From Marthasterias glacialis (lineage: Eukaryota > Echinodermata > Asteroidea > Forcipulatida > Asteriidae), in contig OU452230.1 in the NCBI GenBank assembly GCA_911728455.2, positions 5,268,412-5,332,411 on the forward strand: a DNA stretch of 64,000 bases. The letters run 5' to 3'. This document shows positions 12,991 through 24,238 of this stretch, one piece after another. Position numbers and translations under genes: made by a program. The stretch's first letter is position 1; each line of letters starts with the position of its first letter. Under the pieces are notes generated by a model. That model was given only the letters and a program-made list of their open reading frames with translations, did not search any database and was not told the origin of the DNA.

Positions 12991-13090
12991 AATTTGCCGT
13001 ACACCGATGTGTGATAAGCACTGTATACTCAGTGCCTTCGAGTCCTGTGGAAAAAACAACAACAGACAACTCGGGTGGGATTTGTGGGCA
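12991..13090 (-). mobile_element. SINE-like fragment, GTGTGATAAGCACTGTAT family
   Basis: CCGATGTGTGATAAGCACTG, TACTCAGTGC, GAGTCCTGTGGAAAAA and CTCGGGTGGGATTTG follow the same order as in the copy at 36846. The tRNA-like head is missing. Confidence 0.6.
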
Positions 13091-14502
13091 AAAGTGCTGA
13101 TTTGTAGGCAAATGTATCAAGAAAGATGCGATAAAAGTCATCTGTAAAAGTTTCAGTTGGATACAGTGCCTGCATGTTGAGAAAACGGAAGAAGAAAAAA
13201 ACTGTCACAGTATTTTCATCAAGATTGCTGAATCCATCCAGGTTTAGCGAGGTGACAGTAGATACCAACTGCATCTCCCCTTGGCCACATTGAGGGCAGC
13301 ATTCAAACGGACACCACAGAAACTTCCAAAAGTCACCTGCAGGCGATCTGATGGAGATTCAAATGTGTCCACATACTCTTATGGATTTCTAAATCAATGG
13401 GTGCATTTCGGACAAAGTAATTTTGCAGGATGCTCACTACTATTACCATCTTTAGAACAAGTAGGCTTTCGGATAAATATGACACAATTTCCTTTCGGGG
13501 TCATTACCAAAGTATGACCCTACCTTTAAAATAAAATGGCTCTTGAAGTAACAAGGAAAATTAAGGTTAATGTACATGTGCAAGTTTATGCTGGCCAAGT
13601 ATGATTAATGTGGATTCGCAACCACAATCAAATCTGACATTTTGCTTGTTTGTAGTAACCACTGGAAAGTTCAAGTTTTGACTCAGCCATCGCAGAGATG
13701 GTGGGGGGGGGGGAAACTTGATTATTGTGAAGTGAACCAAGTGCACTTAGTCATAGCTCAAACCCCAGGGACTGGCAAAATGATGACTCTTCATCGGCAT
13801 CAGTCAGCCACACTGCTGCGCGCGCAGTACACCACAAGCTACAATGTACCCCCACTTCACATCAAAGTCTGCTCATTTTTTTACTTTTTCTCCCCCTTGG
13901 TTTCTTTTGTCGTACCCTCTTGTCACGAGAATGACTCATCTTGTAATTACAACAGGCCCTAGTGTAATGTATGTGAGGATATTTACATTATTGTGCCGTG
14001 CCGTGCGTATGGAATCCCGTCTGCATGACATGTACAGGGGGCTATACCCTGGAGAGGATGCTGATAACATAATTACAACCTACAACCTCACTCTCGTGTA
14101 ACTCAAAGTCTGTGTTAAGAAAATAATTACTTTTCGCAAGCTAGCAAGTCAGTGAAGTCTCATCAGGTATACATTTTGTACCTTTGTGAGTTGGATATCA
14201 GTGACTTGGGGTGGTTGTTTGCTTTCCAGAAACTGTTGTTTATAATTGCCCACATGTACAGTGGCTAATTAAGTGTATAGATCTGTTTCAATCTGCTTGT
14301 TTTGGGTTGGGGTTTTTTTTTGGGGGGGGTGTCCATTTTATTTTTAGTTATATTTAATTCAGATGTATCAGTGGTTGAACTTATATGAAATAAAACTCTG
14401 CGTAGCACTGAGAAATGGAGTAGAATCAAAAGAAAAGTTGAAGCAGTGCTTACCCAAAAAATATATTTGGATGGCAGAATTTTCAACCCTACCGGGTCTT
14501 CT
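13091..14502. other. No gene supported
   Basis: Several open frames of 80-106 codons occur on both strands, without splice context or domains. G runs lie at about 13701-13712 and 14320-14328. Confidence 0.4.
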
Positions 14503-14628
14503 TCTGGGCTGAAAGGTTGAATTAGTTGTTCCCTAGTAATAATCATAATGTATATTTTAATTCATTCTGGGCTGAATGGTTGAATTAGCTGTTCACTAGT
14601 AATAATCATGATGTATATTTTAATTCCT
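14503..14628 (+). repeat. Two-copy tandem duplication, 63-bp unit
   Basis: TCTGGGCTGAAAGGTTGAAT at 14503 recurs as TCTGGGCTGAATGGTTGAAT at 14566. The units agree for their whole length (CTAGTAATAATCATAATG) with only a few differences, so the duplication is recent. Confidence 0.85.
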
Positions 14629-14749
14629 TTGTAGGAATTAAATTGTTATTCATTTTTCCTTGGAATACTATTTTACATTTCACAGTTTGAAAGTTGTGTT
14701 GTACATTTGTATGTATCTTCTGTTTTTTAAGAAATTCTTCGATTAAAAA

Positions 14750-15009
14750 CAAAGGCCAGGGCTTGCGCTAACTTTTTGTCCTGACTAGACCACCGGGCTA
14801 GTCAGATACAGTTTTGACTAGCCCTCACAAATTTTTACTAGCCTGACCATTTACACCACATAGAAAACTGACAGGGTACATTTAGAAAGAAGAGTCATCT
14901 GACTCCGTTTTGACTAGCCCGGCCAGGCTACCCAGAAGCAAGTTTGACTAGCCCACGGCACTCTTGACTAGTGTTTGTAGTCCGGGCTAGTGTCTAAATT
15001 GAGCCCTTG
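14750..15009. repeat. Element with clustered GACTAGCCC motifs
   Basis: TTGACTAGCCC or its complement GGGCTAGTC occurs about eight times in 260 bases, in both orientations. AGGGCTTGCGCTAAC at the left and TTGAGCCCTTG at the right may be its inverted ends. It is non-coding and could fold into several alternative hairpins. Confidence 0.55.
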
Positions 15010-15035
15010 AAAGGTTATCCTCAACTAAACTTCCA

Positions 15036-15080
15036 GGACCCAGTTTCATAGAGCGACTTCAGCAGAAAAATCAAGTAGAG
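15036..15080 (+). mobile_element. Solo end of GGCCCAATTTCATAGAGC MITE
   Basis: AGGACCCAGTTTCATAGAGC then GACTTCAGCAGAAAAAT matches the left end of the copies at 24031 and 28751. No right end follows. Confidence 0.5.
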
Positions 15081-15116
15081 TATTAATGTAATACGTGTGG
15101 ATTTGTTGCTGCAGTA

Positions 15117-15425
15117 CTTCAGGAAGGTACAGTGCACGCTGCTCATCACACATCTGTATATAGGGAAAAGCAAACCATTCTTTATCCCTGGTGCAAATAT
15201 TACATCTATTAAATTGTTAACAGTACCCTCCGCTCATGACAGGAGTCGCACTGGCCTTATGTCACCGGGCACACTCGGTGGTCCAGTGGTTAAGCTGCTC
15301 TAGAACGCAGGGGTCAGGGCCTCAAATCCCACCGTATGCCTGTGGAATTGTGTTTTCTGCAGGACCCTGGAAAGCACAGAGTATAACGGTGCTTATCACA
15401 CATCGTTGTAGGGTGAAAAACCAAA
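15117..15425 (+). mobile_element. SINE-like element, GTGTGATAAGCACTGTAT family, + copy
   Basis: A tRNA-like head GGTGGTCCAGTGGTTAAG (about 15279-15296) and a degraded B box (GGCCTCAAATCCC) are followed by the tail CAGGACCCTGGAAAGC and GGTGCTTATCACACATCG. A second tail-like piece lies just upstream (GCTGCTCATCACACATCTG, about 15136), so two copies may be stacked. Confidence 0.5.
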
Positions 15426-15774
15426 ATATAGGGCCTATCAAGTACAAGTTAGATTGTTGAACAGTTGCCCTTTATTGCTTTTAAGAAGCAGCAAATTCAT
15501 AATGCGGTCATGTAAAGGTCATGGAAACACTTTTAAACTAGACTGTCTAGTTAAGGTGCATGCCATTTTGGGTTTGCCACGAGCATGGAGGAAGGAAAGC
15601 CAAGTATAAGATCAGTTAAAGGAATACTAATACAACATCATTCATGTGCGTTACGTCCGCATGCGTCTTTTTAGCTGATCAGCTGATTTCCTCTTTTATA
15701 CAGTGCTTCATTTATACAGCAGTAAAAGGTTGTACATGACTTCTGACTGGCATCCCTCCTCCTCCTCCCCCCCC
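15426..15774. other. No gene seen
   Basis: Only a C run at about 15768-15776 stands out. Confidence 0.4.
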
Positions 15775-15955
15775 CCACCCCAACTGCCCGAAAAAGATAT
15801 TTACAAAACGGGGATACTGGCAACATGTAGGGCTACAATGTAGATAGCTCGTCAGTTGGTAGAGTGGTGCATAAATCCAGAGGTCACTGGTTCAAATTCC
15901 ACTTTGTCTTAAGTCAGTTTTTCTTATTCACCCAAATTGATTTATCTTAGTGCCA
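15775..15955 (+). mobile_element. tRNA-derived SINE-like element, copy 2
   Basis: It aligns with the copy at 6721 across the leader (AAAGATATTTACAAAACGGG), the A-box region (GCTCGTCAGTTGGTAGAG, with a two-base insertion), the B box (GGTTCAAATTCC) and the tail (TATTCACCCAAATT). The insertion and weak stems make it inactive as a tRNA. It directly abuts the MITE at 16005. Confidence 0.6.
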
Positions 15956-16004
15956 TAGAAAACTGAAAAAAAACCAGTGATTAAACAGTCTGATAATTTC
16001 ATAA

Positions 16005-16349
16005 CTTTGGTAAACTGACTGTAAATGCTTCCATTCTCTGCACAAATCAAGATACATGTAATGAAACCAACCTGTGAAAATGTCAGCTCATTTCGTTGTC
16101 TGATTTGCGAGAAAACGGTAAAAATGCACTCAGCATTTTTGTACGCATTCATATAGAGTTTTCGTCTCACTGAGACGAAAACTAATTTTGGATCTTATTT
16201 CGTTTATTACTTAAAATAAGATAACACTTCAGGCAGAAATATTTTAAAGAAGATTTTTTTTTACCATCATTATCTTTTTACCATTTAAGGTATGTGTAAC
16301 TCTGTGAACATTTATGTTTTTCTTCTTGCCAATGTTGAGCTGGGGCTTT
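16005..16349 (+). mobile_element. MITE, GCCCCAGCTCAACATTGG family, copy 1
   Basis: The right end CCAATGTTGAGCTGGGGCTT is intact; the left end is eroded to CTTTGGTAAACTGACTG. The centre holds the palindrome AGTTTTCGTCTCAC/TGAGACGAAAACT (about 16158-16184). The minus-strand open frame across it (15928-16170) is a repeat translation, not a gene. Confidence 0.8.
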
Positions 16350-16379
16350 AGAGCACACGGACAACATAGGTAATTGTCA

Positions 16380-16720
16380 AAGACCAGCATCCACACTTTG
16401 TGTGACCCAACTTATACATGAAATAACAAACCTGTGAAAATTTAAGCTCAATCGGCCATCTGTGTCTGTGTCAAACACAAAAAATAGTGGGGAAAAAAAA
16501 CAGTTAGACCTGTATGCTTTCACTGTTTTCGAACATCGGATTTCAGACTCGCAAAATCAAAACTGTACTACTAATTTCTCAAAATCTATACAGCATTTCA
16601 GGCAAAATAATGTCAAGGGAACTTTTCCACCATGACCATCTTTATACCAGTAACCATGCACATATGAGTTACGTGTAAATCTGTAAACGTTTATGTTTTC
16701 AGTCTTGCCAATATGTTATG
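16380..16720 (+). mobile_element. Diverged relative of the GCCCCAGCTCAACATTGG MITE
   Basis: Landmarks recur in order: AACCTGTGAAAAT with AGCTCA, TTTCAGGCAAAATAATGTCAAGG, CCATCTTTATACCA, GTAAATCTGTAAACGTTTATG and TCTTGCCAAT. Its ends no longer match. It lies next to copy 1, so it may be an older subfamily. Confidence 0.5.
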
Positions 16721-17257
16721 CACACCTCCCCCCCCCCACCCCTTTAAGGGAGATTATCAGGAAATTATGGATTCGTATGGAATGGTGAATCTTTAGGAAA
16801 TGCCAACCGGTTCAGAGCAAGTTCATTTCATCGTTCGTATAAGTAGGATATACACTATCAATTATCCAAAAGATCTAGCTCCTCTCTGTCTGGGAAGATT
16901 TACTCGATCCATCTCTTCCAGTACATACCCAATCACTGGTCTAAATGTTAAAGGCCACCATCTCTCTGCAATTATGGATATAAGTGTGTTAGCACACATG
17001 TGAATATGCCCATTGCAGTCGGGTGGCATTACAACCTTTTATGGGCATGTGTGCGGATACACTGCTGGAATATTTTCATTACATTGAAAGTGTTCTCGGG
17101 GTAGCGAAAAAAAATTGTATGAAAATGCAGCAAGTCAAGTGTTACTGGCGTGTTGGGTTATTTTTATTTATGTTTTTGGTTGTTTTTTTTGGTTTTTTTT
17201 ATGAGCCGGCAAGATGCTCCACTTTTCCATTTCATAGGAGTACATTACTAGTTCTAT
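16721..17257. other. No gene seen
   Basis: A C run lies at about 16727-16737 and TTTTTGG-rich sequence at 17160-17200. The short open frames have no recognisable content. Confidence 0.4.
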
Positions 17258-17623
17258 AAAGCCCCAGCTCAACATTGGTAAACTGACTGTAAATGCTTCC
17301 ATTCTGTGCACAAATCAAGATATTTGTAATAAAACCAACATGTGGAAATGTCAGCTCATTTCGTTATTTCATTTGCGAGAAAACGGTAAAAATGCATTCA
17401 GCGTATTTGTACACATTCCTACAGGCAGAGTTTTGGTCTCACTGAGATGAAAACTAATTTTGGATCTTAGTTAATTTGTTAGTTAGAAACGATAACACTT
17501 AAGGCAGAAATATTTCAAGGAAAGTTTTCGACCATCATTATATTGATACCATGTAAGGTATTTATGAAAATCTGTGAATATTTTTTATGTTTGTTTTTTC
17601 TTACCAATGTTGAGCTGGGGCTT
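17258..17623 (+). mobile_element. MITE, GCCCCAGCTCAACATTGG family, copy 2 (both ends intact)
   Basis: AAAGCCCCAGCTCAACATTG at the left and CAATGTTGAGCTGGGGCTT at the right form near-perfect inverted ends of about 24 bp. The element is 366 bp long, non-coding, with a diverged central palindrome. The left flank is TA, compatible with a TA target site as in Tc1/mariner-type MITEs; the right flank does not repeat it clearly. Confidence 0.85.
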
Positions 17624-18024
17624 CAAAGACAAAATACACAATTGGTAACTATCGGAGGGAAGGATTAATTCAATTTGAAAGCTCATTGATTGTTAAGTTT
17701 GCACAAACTACAACAACCAATCCTCCAGGGAAATAGTGTCATCTGAAATACTGTCAAAGCCAAGAAAAGAACATCAACCACCCCCCCTCCCCCCCCTACC
17801 ACCTCGATCACCATTTCACATTTCAATTTCTATAGCCACTATTAAAAAAGCCATGTGAACATGCGAAAAGTCAAATCAGGTTGACAAATGTCAAACCTAA
17901 ATCAGGCTTTTATTTTGGTTTTTGGTTTTGTTTTGTTTTTTTGTTTTTGTTCTTTTCTTTTTTTTTCTTTTTTGGGGGAGGGGTTCTTGTCTTTTGTTTT
18001 CTCCTAAACGATACCAACTAGTTT
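17624..18024. other. No gene seen
   Basis: C runs lie at about 17781-17797 and a TTTTG-rich stretch at 17910-17995. Confidence 0.4.
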
Positions 18025-18194
18025 AGGAAACTATAACTAGTAAACTAATAAAAGTTGCGTGTACAACCATGTAAAAATCTCTTTTGGGAGGAGTGGTGAC
18101 TTTAAAAGAGGCAGTGAGCCACCATTCCTCCCAAAAGAGATGTTTACCTGGTTGTACCCGCAAATTTTACTAGTTAACTAAGTTATAGTTTCCT
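18025..18194. mobile_element. Foldback element with arms of about 78 bp
   Basis: The left arm (18025-18101) and right arm (18116-18194) are near-perfect reverse complements, separated by about 14 bases. Landmarks are AGGAAACTATAACTAG, GTACAACCATG and CTCTTTTGGGAGGAGTGG on the left and their complements on the right. A transcript would form a long hairpin. No ORF is present. Confidence 0.85.
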
Positions 18195-20118
18195 ATCCTT
18201 CACACCATGCAAAGCTTCAAACGTCACCCATCACCTATTTTGATTTACATTTTCACATGTTGGATGGATTGAACCCTAGAGGATGGACGTTAATTTACTC
18301 TTCCCAAAAAGCCAGCGTTGTAACTCGACGTACCTTTAAATGACAAGTGAAAAGTTCACATTGACATCCGGCTGAATCACCTTAAAACTCGGCTTGACTG
18401 TATTAGGCCACTGCACATGGCAAGATCTGAATCACTACGCATGAAATACGTAATGTCTTATTCATGGCACACTCCCTCCCCCCCCCCTCCCCCCACAACC
18501 ATCCTACCCACCCCCCACAAAAAAAGTAATTTATGTATTGTAGCTGAAATGAGATTGAAATAAATGTGACTATAGCATTAGTGTACCAGTTAATCCTCCA
18601 AATGCATGCTCTGTTTAGCCTTTTTCAATACCGTCTTGCAGTATGTATGTACATACATGTATGACGCTCTTAATGGCATTAGACTAATTTGCATCGTAGG
18701 CATGATTCGTTTACAAGTATTTCTCATTGCCGCTTTTCATTCATGGAAAGTCTATCCCCCCCCCCCCCCTTTTCCCCTTCTCTAGTAATTTACCTTCATC
18801 GGTTGGCTATGTCACTAATCTCATTAAGGTGTAATTGCATGCCGTATGTTCAAGTTGCTTATGTGTTTAGGCTCCCTAGGGCTTGACTTAAAGAATCGCA
18901 AACTTGATGAGACGTAATTATATGCAAGAAGCGTAAGATATTAAGCATTTAATTCATGACTGCCTAAGATGTTTGTGACAGGTTGAAAGCACTTTATACT
19001 TTTTTTTCACCGGCAAGTGCAAGATTATGTAGGCCATTGTCTCTCTCTGGGTGTGTGCGCGCGTGTGTGTGTGTACAGATGCCAGCTCTCGTTTTTCATT
19101 TTCTCAGCCGGAATTTCTGCAGCCCCCTTTTTGTTTTCTTCCATTTTCTGTCAATTTCTGCATTCAACATGGAAGTCTTTTCTCAGGTGACTCAGTCTGT
19201 CATTGCTCGACAAATCCTATTACAGCAAACTGGATCTGCCATCCAGCGAGTGAATTTGTTAATTTATTGGCCTTTTAGTTATATCAGGAACAGTGAAAAG
19301 TGTTCCAATATTCTTTTAGAAGTTTGTCATATTACCTTCTTTTTTTTTTACGGGAATCTGCTGTCATATCAGAGTAAAGCCTTGTACTGTATAAATTATA
19401 AAACGTAATTAGATTTGTTTTTAATTAAGCTGGTGAGCATTTGTCTCCCATTATTCAACCTGCTAATTTCATCTGAGGTTGGTCAACCATTTCGGTTGCC
19501 ATGAGTCCAATTCAGAGATCTTCTCTGTAACTACTCTAATTACAATATCCTGTCTCATTAGTTTCTAGAGGTCTGCTTAAGACAACCCTGCCTGTGAAGT
19601 GAAGGAAATGTTGACAAACATGTTTGTTTTCAAAAACAAGATTTTGTGACAATGCCACATGTTTGTTTTTGTTTGTTTGTTTGTTTTTTTCGGAGGGGGG
19701 GGGGTAGTTCGAACTGGTTATTTCATTTGCTGTTCAGACAGTCTGAACAATTTAATAGATCTATTTATTATGTGTTTCATATTGACATCTTAATTCAACA
19801 AGGCAGGAATGATATTCTTTTAGCCTGATATTCCATTTCTTTGCCCACAGAGAAGCAGTACAAGATTAATATGAAATAGCTTGAAAAAGTCTAAATAAGT
19901 CACTTTTTGAAAACATCAAATTCTAAGTCGTCTTTAGAAGTCTACACTAGTGCATGTCAGCCCCATTTTTTGCAAGGGTCAGTAACATGTCTGACAAGGG
20001 ATACTTAGCAATAAATATAAATTGTGAAGATGACAGATGATGATGGAAAGGGTGAGCCCACCTCCTTTCCATACCCCTTCCTCCATTAAAGCAATTCGAA
20101 ACGTATTTATCATCCCTG
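18195..20118. other. No gene supported
   Basis: C runs lie at 18478-18490 and 18757-18769, a GTGTGCGCGCGTGTGTG stretch at about 19050-19073 and a G run at about 19696. The open frame at 18983-19408 has no recognisable domain and crosses the GT-rich tract. Confidence 0.4.
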
Positions 20119-20479
20119 AAAGCCCCATGTCAACATTTGTAAACTGTCTGTAAATGCTTCCATTCTTTGCACAAATCAAGATTTATGTAATAAAACCAAC
20201 CTGTGAAAAGTTCAGCTCATGTTGTTGTTTCATTTGCGACAACACGATAAAAATGCATTCAGCATTTTTGTACGCATTCTTAGGCAGACTTTTGGTTTCA
20301 CATGAGACAAAAATGTATTTTGGGTCTTATTTCATTTATTATTCAAAAACAATAACACCTGGGGCGGAAATATTTCAATGAGAGTGTACTACCATCATTA
20401 TCTTTACACCATTATAAGGTGTATGTAACTCTGTGAACATTTATGATTTTCTTTCTTACCAATGTTGAGCTGGGGCTTT
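20119..20479 (+). mobile_element. MITE, GCCCCAGCTCAACATTGG family, copy 3
   Basis: AAAGCCCCATGTCAACATTT at the left and CAATGTTGAGCTGGGGCTTT at the right; internal landmarks match copy 2. It ends only about 120 bases before the coding exon at 20601, inside the upstream intron. Confidence 0.85.
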
Positions 20480-20600
20480 AAAATGCACCCTTCTTCCCCT
20501 CATGGAACTTTTTCTATGCAAATCAGTCCCAATTTCTTATGTGTTTCTTTCCTTCCCACTCCCCCCCCCCTCCCCTTTTAAAAAAAAAAATGCATCTCAG

Positions 20601-20763
20601 AATCAGATTGAGAAGAATCCAGGGGTTTACCTCAACTCGGATCAACCGCCGTGCTTGAAATTCCTAGTGACGGAAGCGGACATCAAGAAACAAGAGGAAA
20701 GGGTGCGTGAGGTACGCGATCGTCTGCGAAAGGTGCTCGAGGGAGATCTGAAACAGATACAAG
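20601..20763 (+). CDS. Internal coding exon of an unrecognised coiled-coil protein
   Basis: The exon starts after an AG acceptor (tgcatctcAG) and ends at a good donor (ATACAAG then GTATGC at 20764). It encodes 54 codons plus one base. The first half is a linker (NQIEKNPGVYLNSDQPP, then CLKFLVTEADI). From about codon 25 it becomes a highly charged helix rich in K, E, R, Q and D with leucine or valine at heptad-like spacing (VREVRDRLRKVLEGDL), so a coiled coil is likely. GC and CpG are higher than in the flanks, as expected for constrained coding DNA. The acceptor is slightly odd: a ten-base A run lies between the pyrimidine tract and the AG. The frame is open upstream to 20502, so a longer exon is possible. 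I do not recognise the family. Joining to the exon at 44145 gives an unbroken C-terminus in the same frame, which is the main support for this being a real gene. Confidence 0.78.
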
Positions 20764-21521
20764 GTATGCAGGCTCAGATCTCAAATTAGAGGGACCTTGC
20801 ATTCTGCCCTTGTGTATTTTTTATCTGTAGTGTGAACAATAGCTCTGTAGGTCCAGAAGGGGGGGGGCGTTGGAGGGAGTGTGGGGATGGTAGGAGGGAG
20901 GGGCGTTCATGTAAACTCAACCCTAGATTCTGACTGTGCCATTTTGAGGTTCGGCATATTTAACCAGTTCAGCAGAATTCAGCAGTTATAGAGTAAAGAA
21001 CTCGCCAGGAATTCATTATGTTAAATGCTCACTTTTGGTTTGCATCGAGTGTGCATTGGCCTTAAGGGTGCATGGGGGCCGCCTTAAAAATGCTGGCAGA
21101 GGAACCGATTTATTGATACACAGCGGGTCTAAAATCTCAAAGTAGAATTTCCATCGATCTGCTGTGAAAAACAAAACCATTGGTTTTTCAGAAATGGGGT
21201 TGGCAAATTCCTTGGAGGGCTAATCCTGCGCATTGATCTGACGTTTTTCATGAAGTCTGCACCTCCCCCCTCCAATCAAGAATTGTTGTTCCTAGTAGAA
21301 AAACAGAAACAGTTAGGCTTAAGTTATCATAAACAACAGTGTACTAATTCATAAAACTAAAAAGTATTGTGAGAGTACAGCTAAAATATTCTGCACGCCT
21401 ACAAAAGTTTTCAATTAAAAATTCAGCATGGATGTGGATACTTTTTACCTTCATGAACCTGTCAGTCAGCTATAGAAATAAAACAGAGAAGGGCGAGCTC
21501 ACCACCATTACTGTCGCCTAT

Positions 21522-22250
21522 GGCGCACAAAATAGTGTACCTTCGGCTGTGCCGAAATGCGTTCGATTACCGTCACTGTGAATGCGTGTAATAACAGTGA
21601 GCGCGTGGAATGGCATGATCGCACACACCGTAACGCCGCGCACTTCAGGATTGTTTGCGTTACCTCAGTTATTTTCGCACTTGTACTGACGCACAGTCAG
21701 TCTAGTTTACCGGTCACAGAAGAGGTCCCGGGATCGCAGACATGAAAAAAAATGTCTGAAATCCTGCTTCAGATCAACCATCTTTCTTTGTATTTTATTC
21801 TTTCCCGTGTTTCTTTCGTGACGATTTGAAGGTGTGCGTTTTATTTGAATGAAAATGGATTTTTTGTCCCGGATTTACATCAGAAGTTGCCTGATGTAGG
21901 CATTTTGTTGTTGGGACATAACAATGGAATAAAACATGAACATTTTTCCTTCTTCATTGCTGTGGACCTTGGCCCAATTTCATGGCCATAGAAGGGGGTA
22001 AGCACAGAATTCCGTGGTAAGTAAAGCCATGAAACTGGGCCTGGTTGTGGGTCATAACTCAAGATAAGAACGTGTTTTTTATACGCAGAGCAAGCAGCAA
22101 GCTGTAGGCGCTGGACATAGTCGCGCTAAAGCTGCGGATCACGCATAGAAAACACCCCATATTTTCAAGGCGCGCTATTTTCGATGCGCTGTCTACTGGA
22201 TCAATTTCGGCAAATGTCGGGTTTCCCGAGGGTACACTATTTTAGACGCT
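21522..22250. mobile_element. Non-autonomous DNA element of about 0.73 kb, AAAATAGTGTACC ends
   Basis: Left AAAATAGTGTACCTTCGG (about 21529) is mirrored on the right by CCGAGGGTACACTATTTT (to about 22243), with weaker similarity on both sides. The interior is CpG-rich near both ends and contains a short MITE at 21971-22041. No transposase-like frame was seen. Confidence 0.6.
21971..22041. mobile_element. Minimal GGCCCAATTTCATGG MITE nested in the larger element
   Basis: GGCCCAATTTCATGGC at the left and GCCATGAAACTGGGCC at the right are 15/16 inverted repeats enclosing about 40 bases. This is an extreme deletion form of the family seen at 24031-24592 and 28751. Confidence 0.7.
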
Positions 22251-24030
22251 GTAAGGAACGACGCAGGCACATGGGGCTGTATGGGAACTCGCTGTTCTCA
22301 GTTTTATTTCGATATGAGGCCTGCCTAAATGTAAAAATGCATGTAGTTAATTAACTGAGATGGCTTTTTTAATGCTGCTATTTATTATGACTTCCTCCTG
22401 CAATACTTTGTTGTTGTATTTCTGTACTGGGCTGAAGAGCAATTAATAAAACTGCTCCCCTTCTCTTTTACTTCTTCAAGAGTCAAATACTGCACGTTTA
22501 AACATGGCCATACTGACCTCCTCTCGACCAATCAGAATGGATAAACTGTCCCAGGCATTTATGAATAAATTCATCATTGGTTTTCTGGGCAAGTAAATTC
22601 ACTCCGAACCTCTTGCCAATAAAATAAACACACCATGCAAGCGACCTGCGAAAAATTCCATCAAAATAAGTTAGTCAAATCTTCAAGAGAACTCGGACTG
22701 TTTCACATTCATGTTTTTCAATTTGACAAAATGGAATAGAGAGCTTGGGAACAATTTCCTTGTTATTCATGGCAGTATTTCAAGCTGAAACATCTCAGGA
22801 TAGTTGGTACTGGTACAAAGGTTTTGAAATGTAAGCGTTCAGATTAGAAATAACCAATTGAATTGTTATCAAACTCGACCAAAATTGTGTAAAAATGTAA
22901 ACATAGTATGGTGTTTATGAGTGTTGTTTCTTGTTAGGATACCGTTTTCATTGTTAGTCTGCATGAAACACACACACTGCAGCTTGCAGACAGGTGAAGC
23001 CATGCGTCAAGATCACCTTGATATTGAGCCCCCTGCTTGTTATGTAACGATTGGTGTGTGTGAACCAGCACCCCTACACACGATGACGTGCAGCGTGCCT
23101 CTGTGACTCACACGTGTGACACATTGTTCAGGCAGCACACACATACACACACACCATCCTCTACCGTTGCCGCGTCTCATAATGTGTTTCTATTCACGTA
23201 GGCCTGTAGTGAATCATATAGATCGAGGGTAGCGTCAGTGCGTAGTACAGACCGCATGGCCATGTAGTGGAGCAGACAAAGAAGGATTATTCATTCTACT
23301 GATTCATCAACTTAGTCAGGTTGTTAGATTTCATGATTCAGAATGATTCCTCAAAGAAACGGAGTGATCTGAGAGACGACTGAGCTGAGCCTGACTCATC
23401 GGTTCGAAACCATCAGATTAATTGAATTGATATCAAATAATATGAAGTTTCATTTATTAATTTTAATAGATGTCTTACATTACAATAACAAAAATCTGAT
23501 ATGGAAATACGTGTTATTGAAGTCATTTTTAATTAAAGTTTAGGCACACACGGCGCGACGTAAAACGTGGTGGGAAAAGTCCTCTCTCTGTTGTTAAGGT
23601 TTACACTCGGGCAACCATTAACCTGTCTGAGTTTGCATAGTGTCACTTACAACGGGAAGCTTTTTGATTTGTGTTCCTTGCTGAAGGTAGAAAATGCTCG
23701 CTATCTATTTTAGTCGAAGTGGAATTTAGCTATTTTTATTCAGAAAATGCACACTATACCAACCTGTAACTCTGTACAGAAGTGCTTCAAATGAAGAATC
23801 AATCACTCGCAAAATGTTAATGGTACAATGTAACTCCCCTCCCACAACCCCATTATTACCGCGCCTTTTCTTTTGTTGGCCTTTTCTGGAACCCTTTACA
23901 ATTTACAAGCCTCGCTTTTGGTAGCGACGACAGTGCAACACAAACCTTTGTCCAGGGTCTAGCAGTTATTACGTTTGGAGAACAAACGAGGGAATGTGTT
24001 GCAGGGAAACAGCAAACCATTCCTACCAGG
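22251..24030. other. Intronic, no gene seen
   Basis: A CA-rich microsatellite lies at about 23136-23156. Nothing else is recognised. Confidence 0.4.
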
Positions 24031-24237
24031 GGCCCCGATTTTGTAGAGCCGCTTGAGCAGAAATGTTTGCTTGACCAGTTTCTTCTTACTGATCTTGGCA
24101 AAAAATAAGCAGGAAACCAGTCATGGATGGTATATGTGACATGGTACTTTGGCTGGTGACCTTTTATCCTGGTAAGCAAGGTTGTCATGTGCCTAGTAAC
24201 TTGTTATGCTCAAGCAGCTCTATGGAGTCTTGAGCCC
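24031..24237. mobile_element. GGCCCAATTTCATAGAGC MITE, first of three adjacent copies
   Basis: GGCCCCGATTTTGTAGAGCC with GCTTGAGCA at the left; TGCTCAAGCAGCTCTATGGA and GAGCCC at the right. The internal CTGGTAAGCAAG and GACATGGTA motifs are shared with the neighbouring copies. Confidence 0.75.
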
Positions 24238-24238
24238 T

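Noticed and set aside
15846..15905. Second tRNA gene
   Set aside because: Two-base insertion in the D region and poor stems; same repeat as at 6721.
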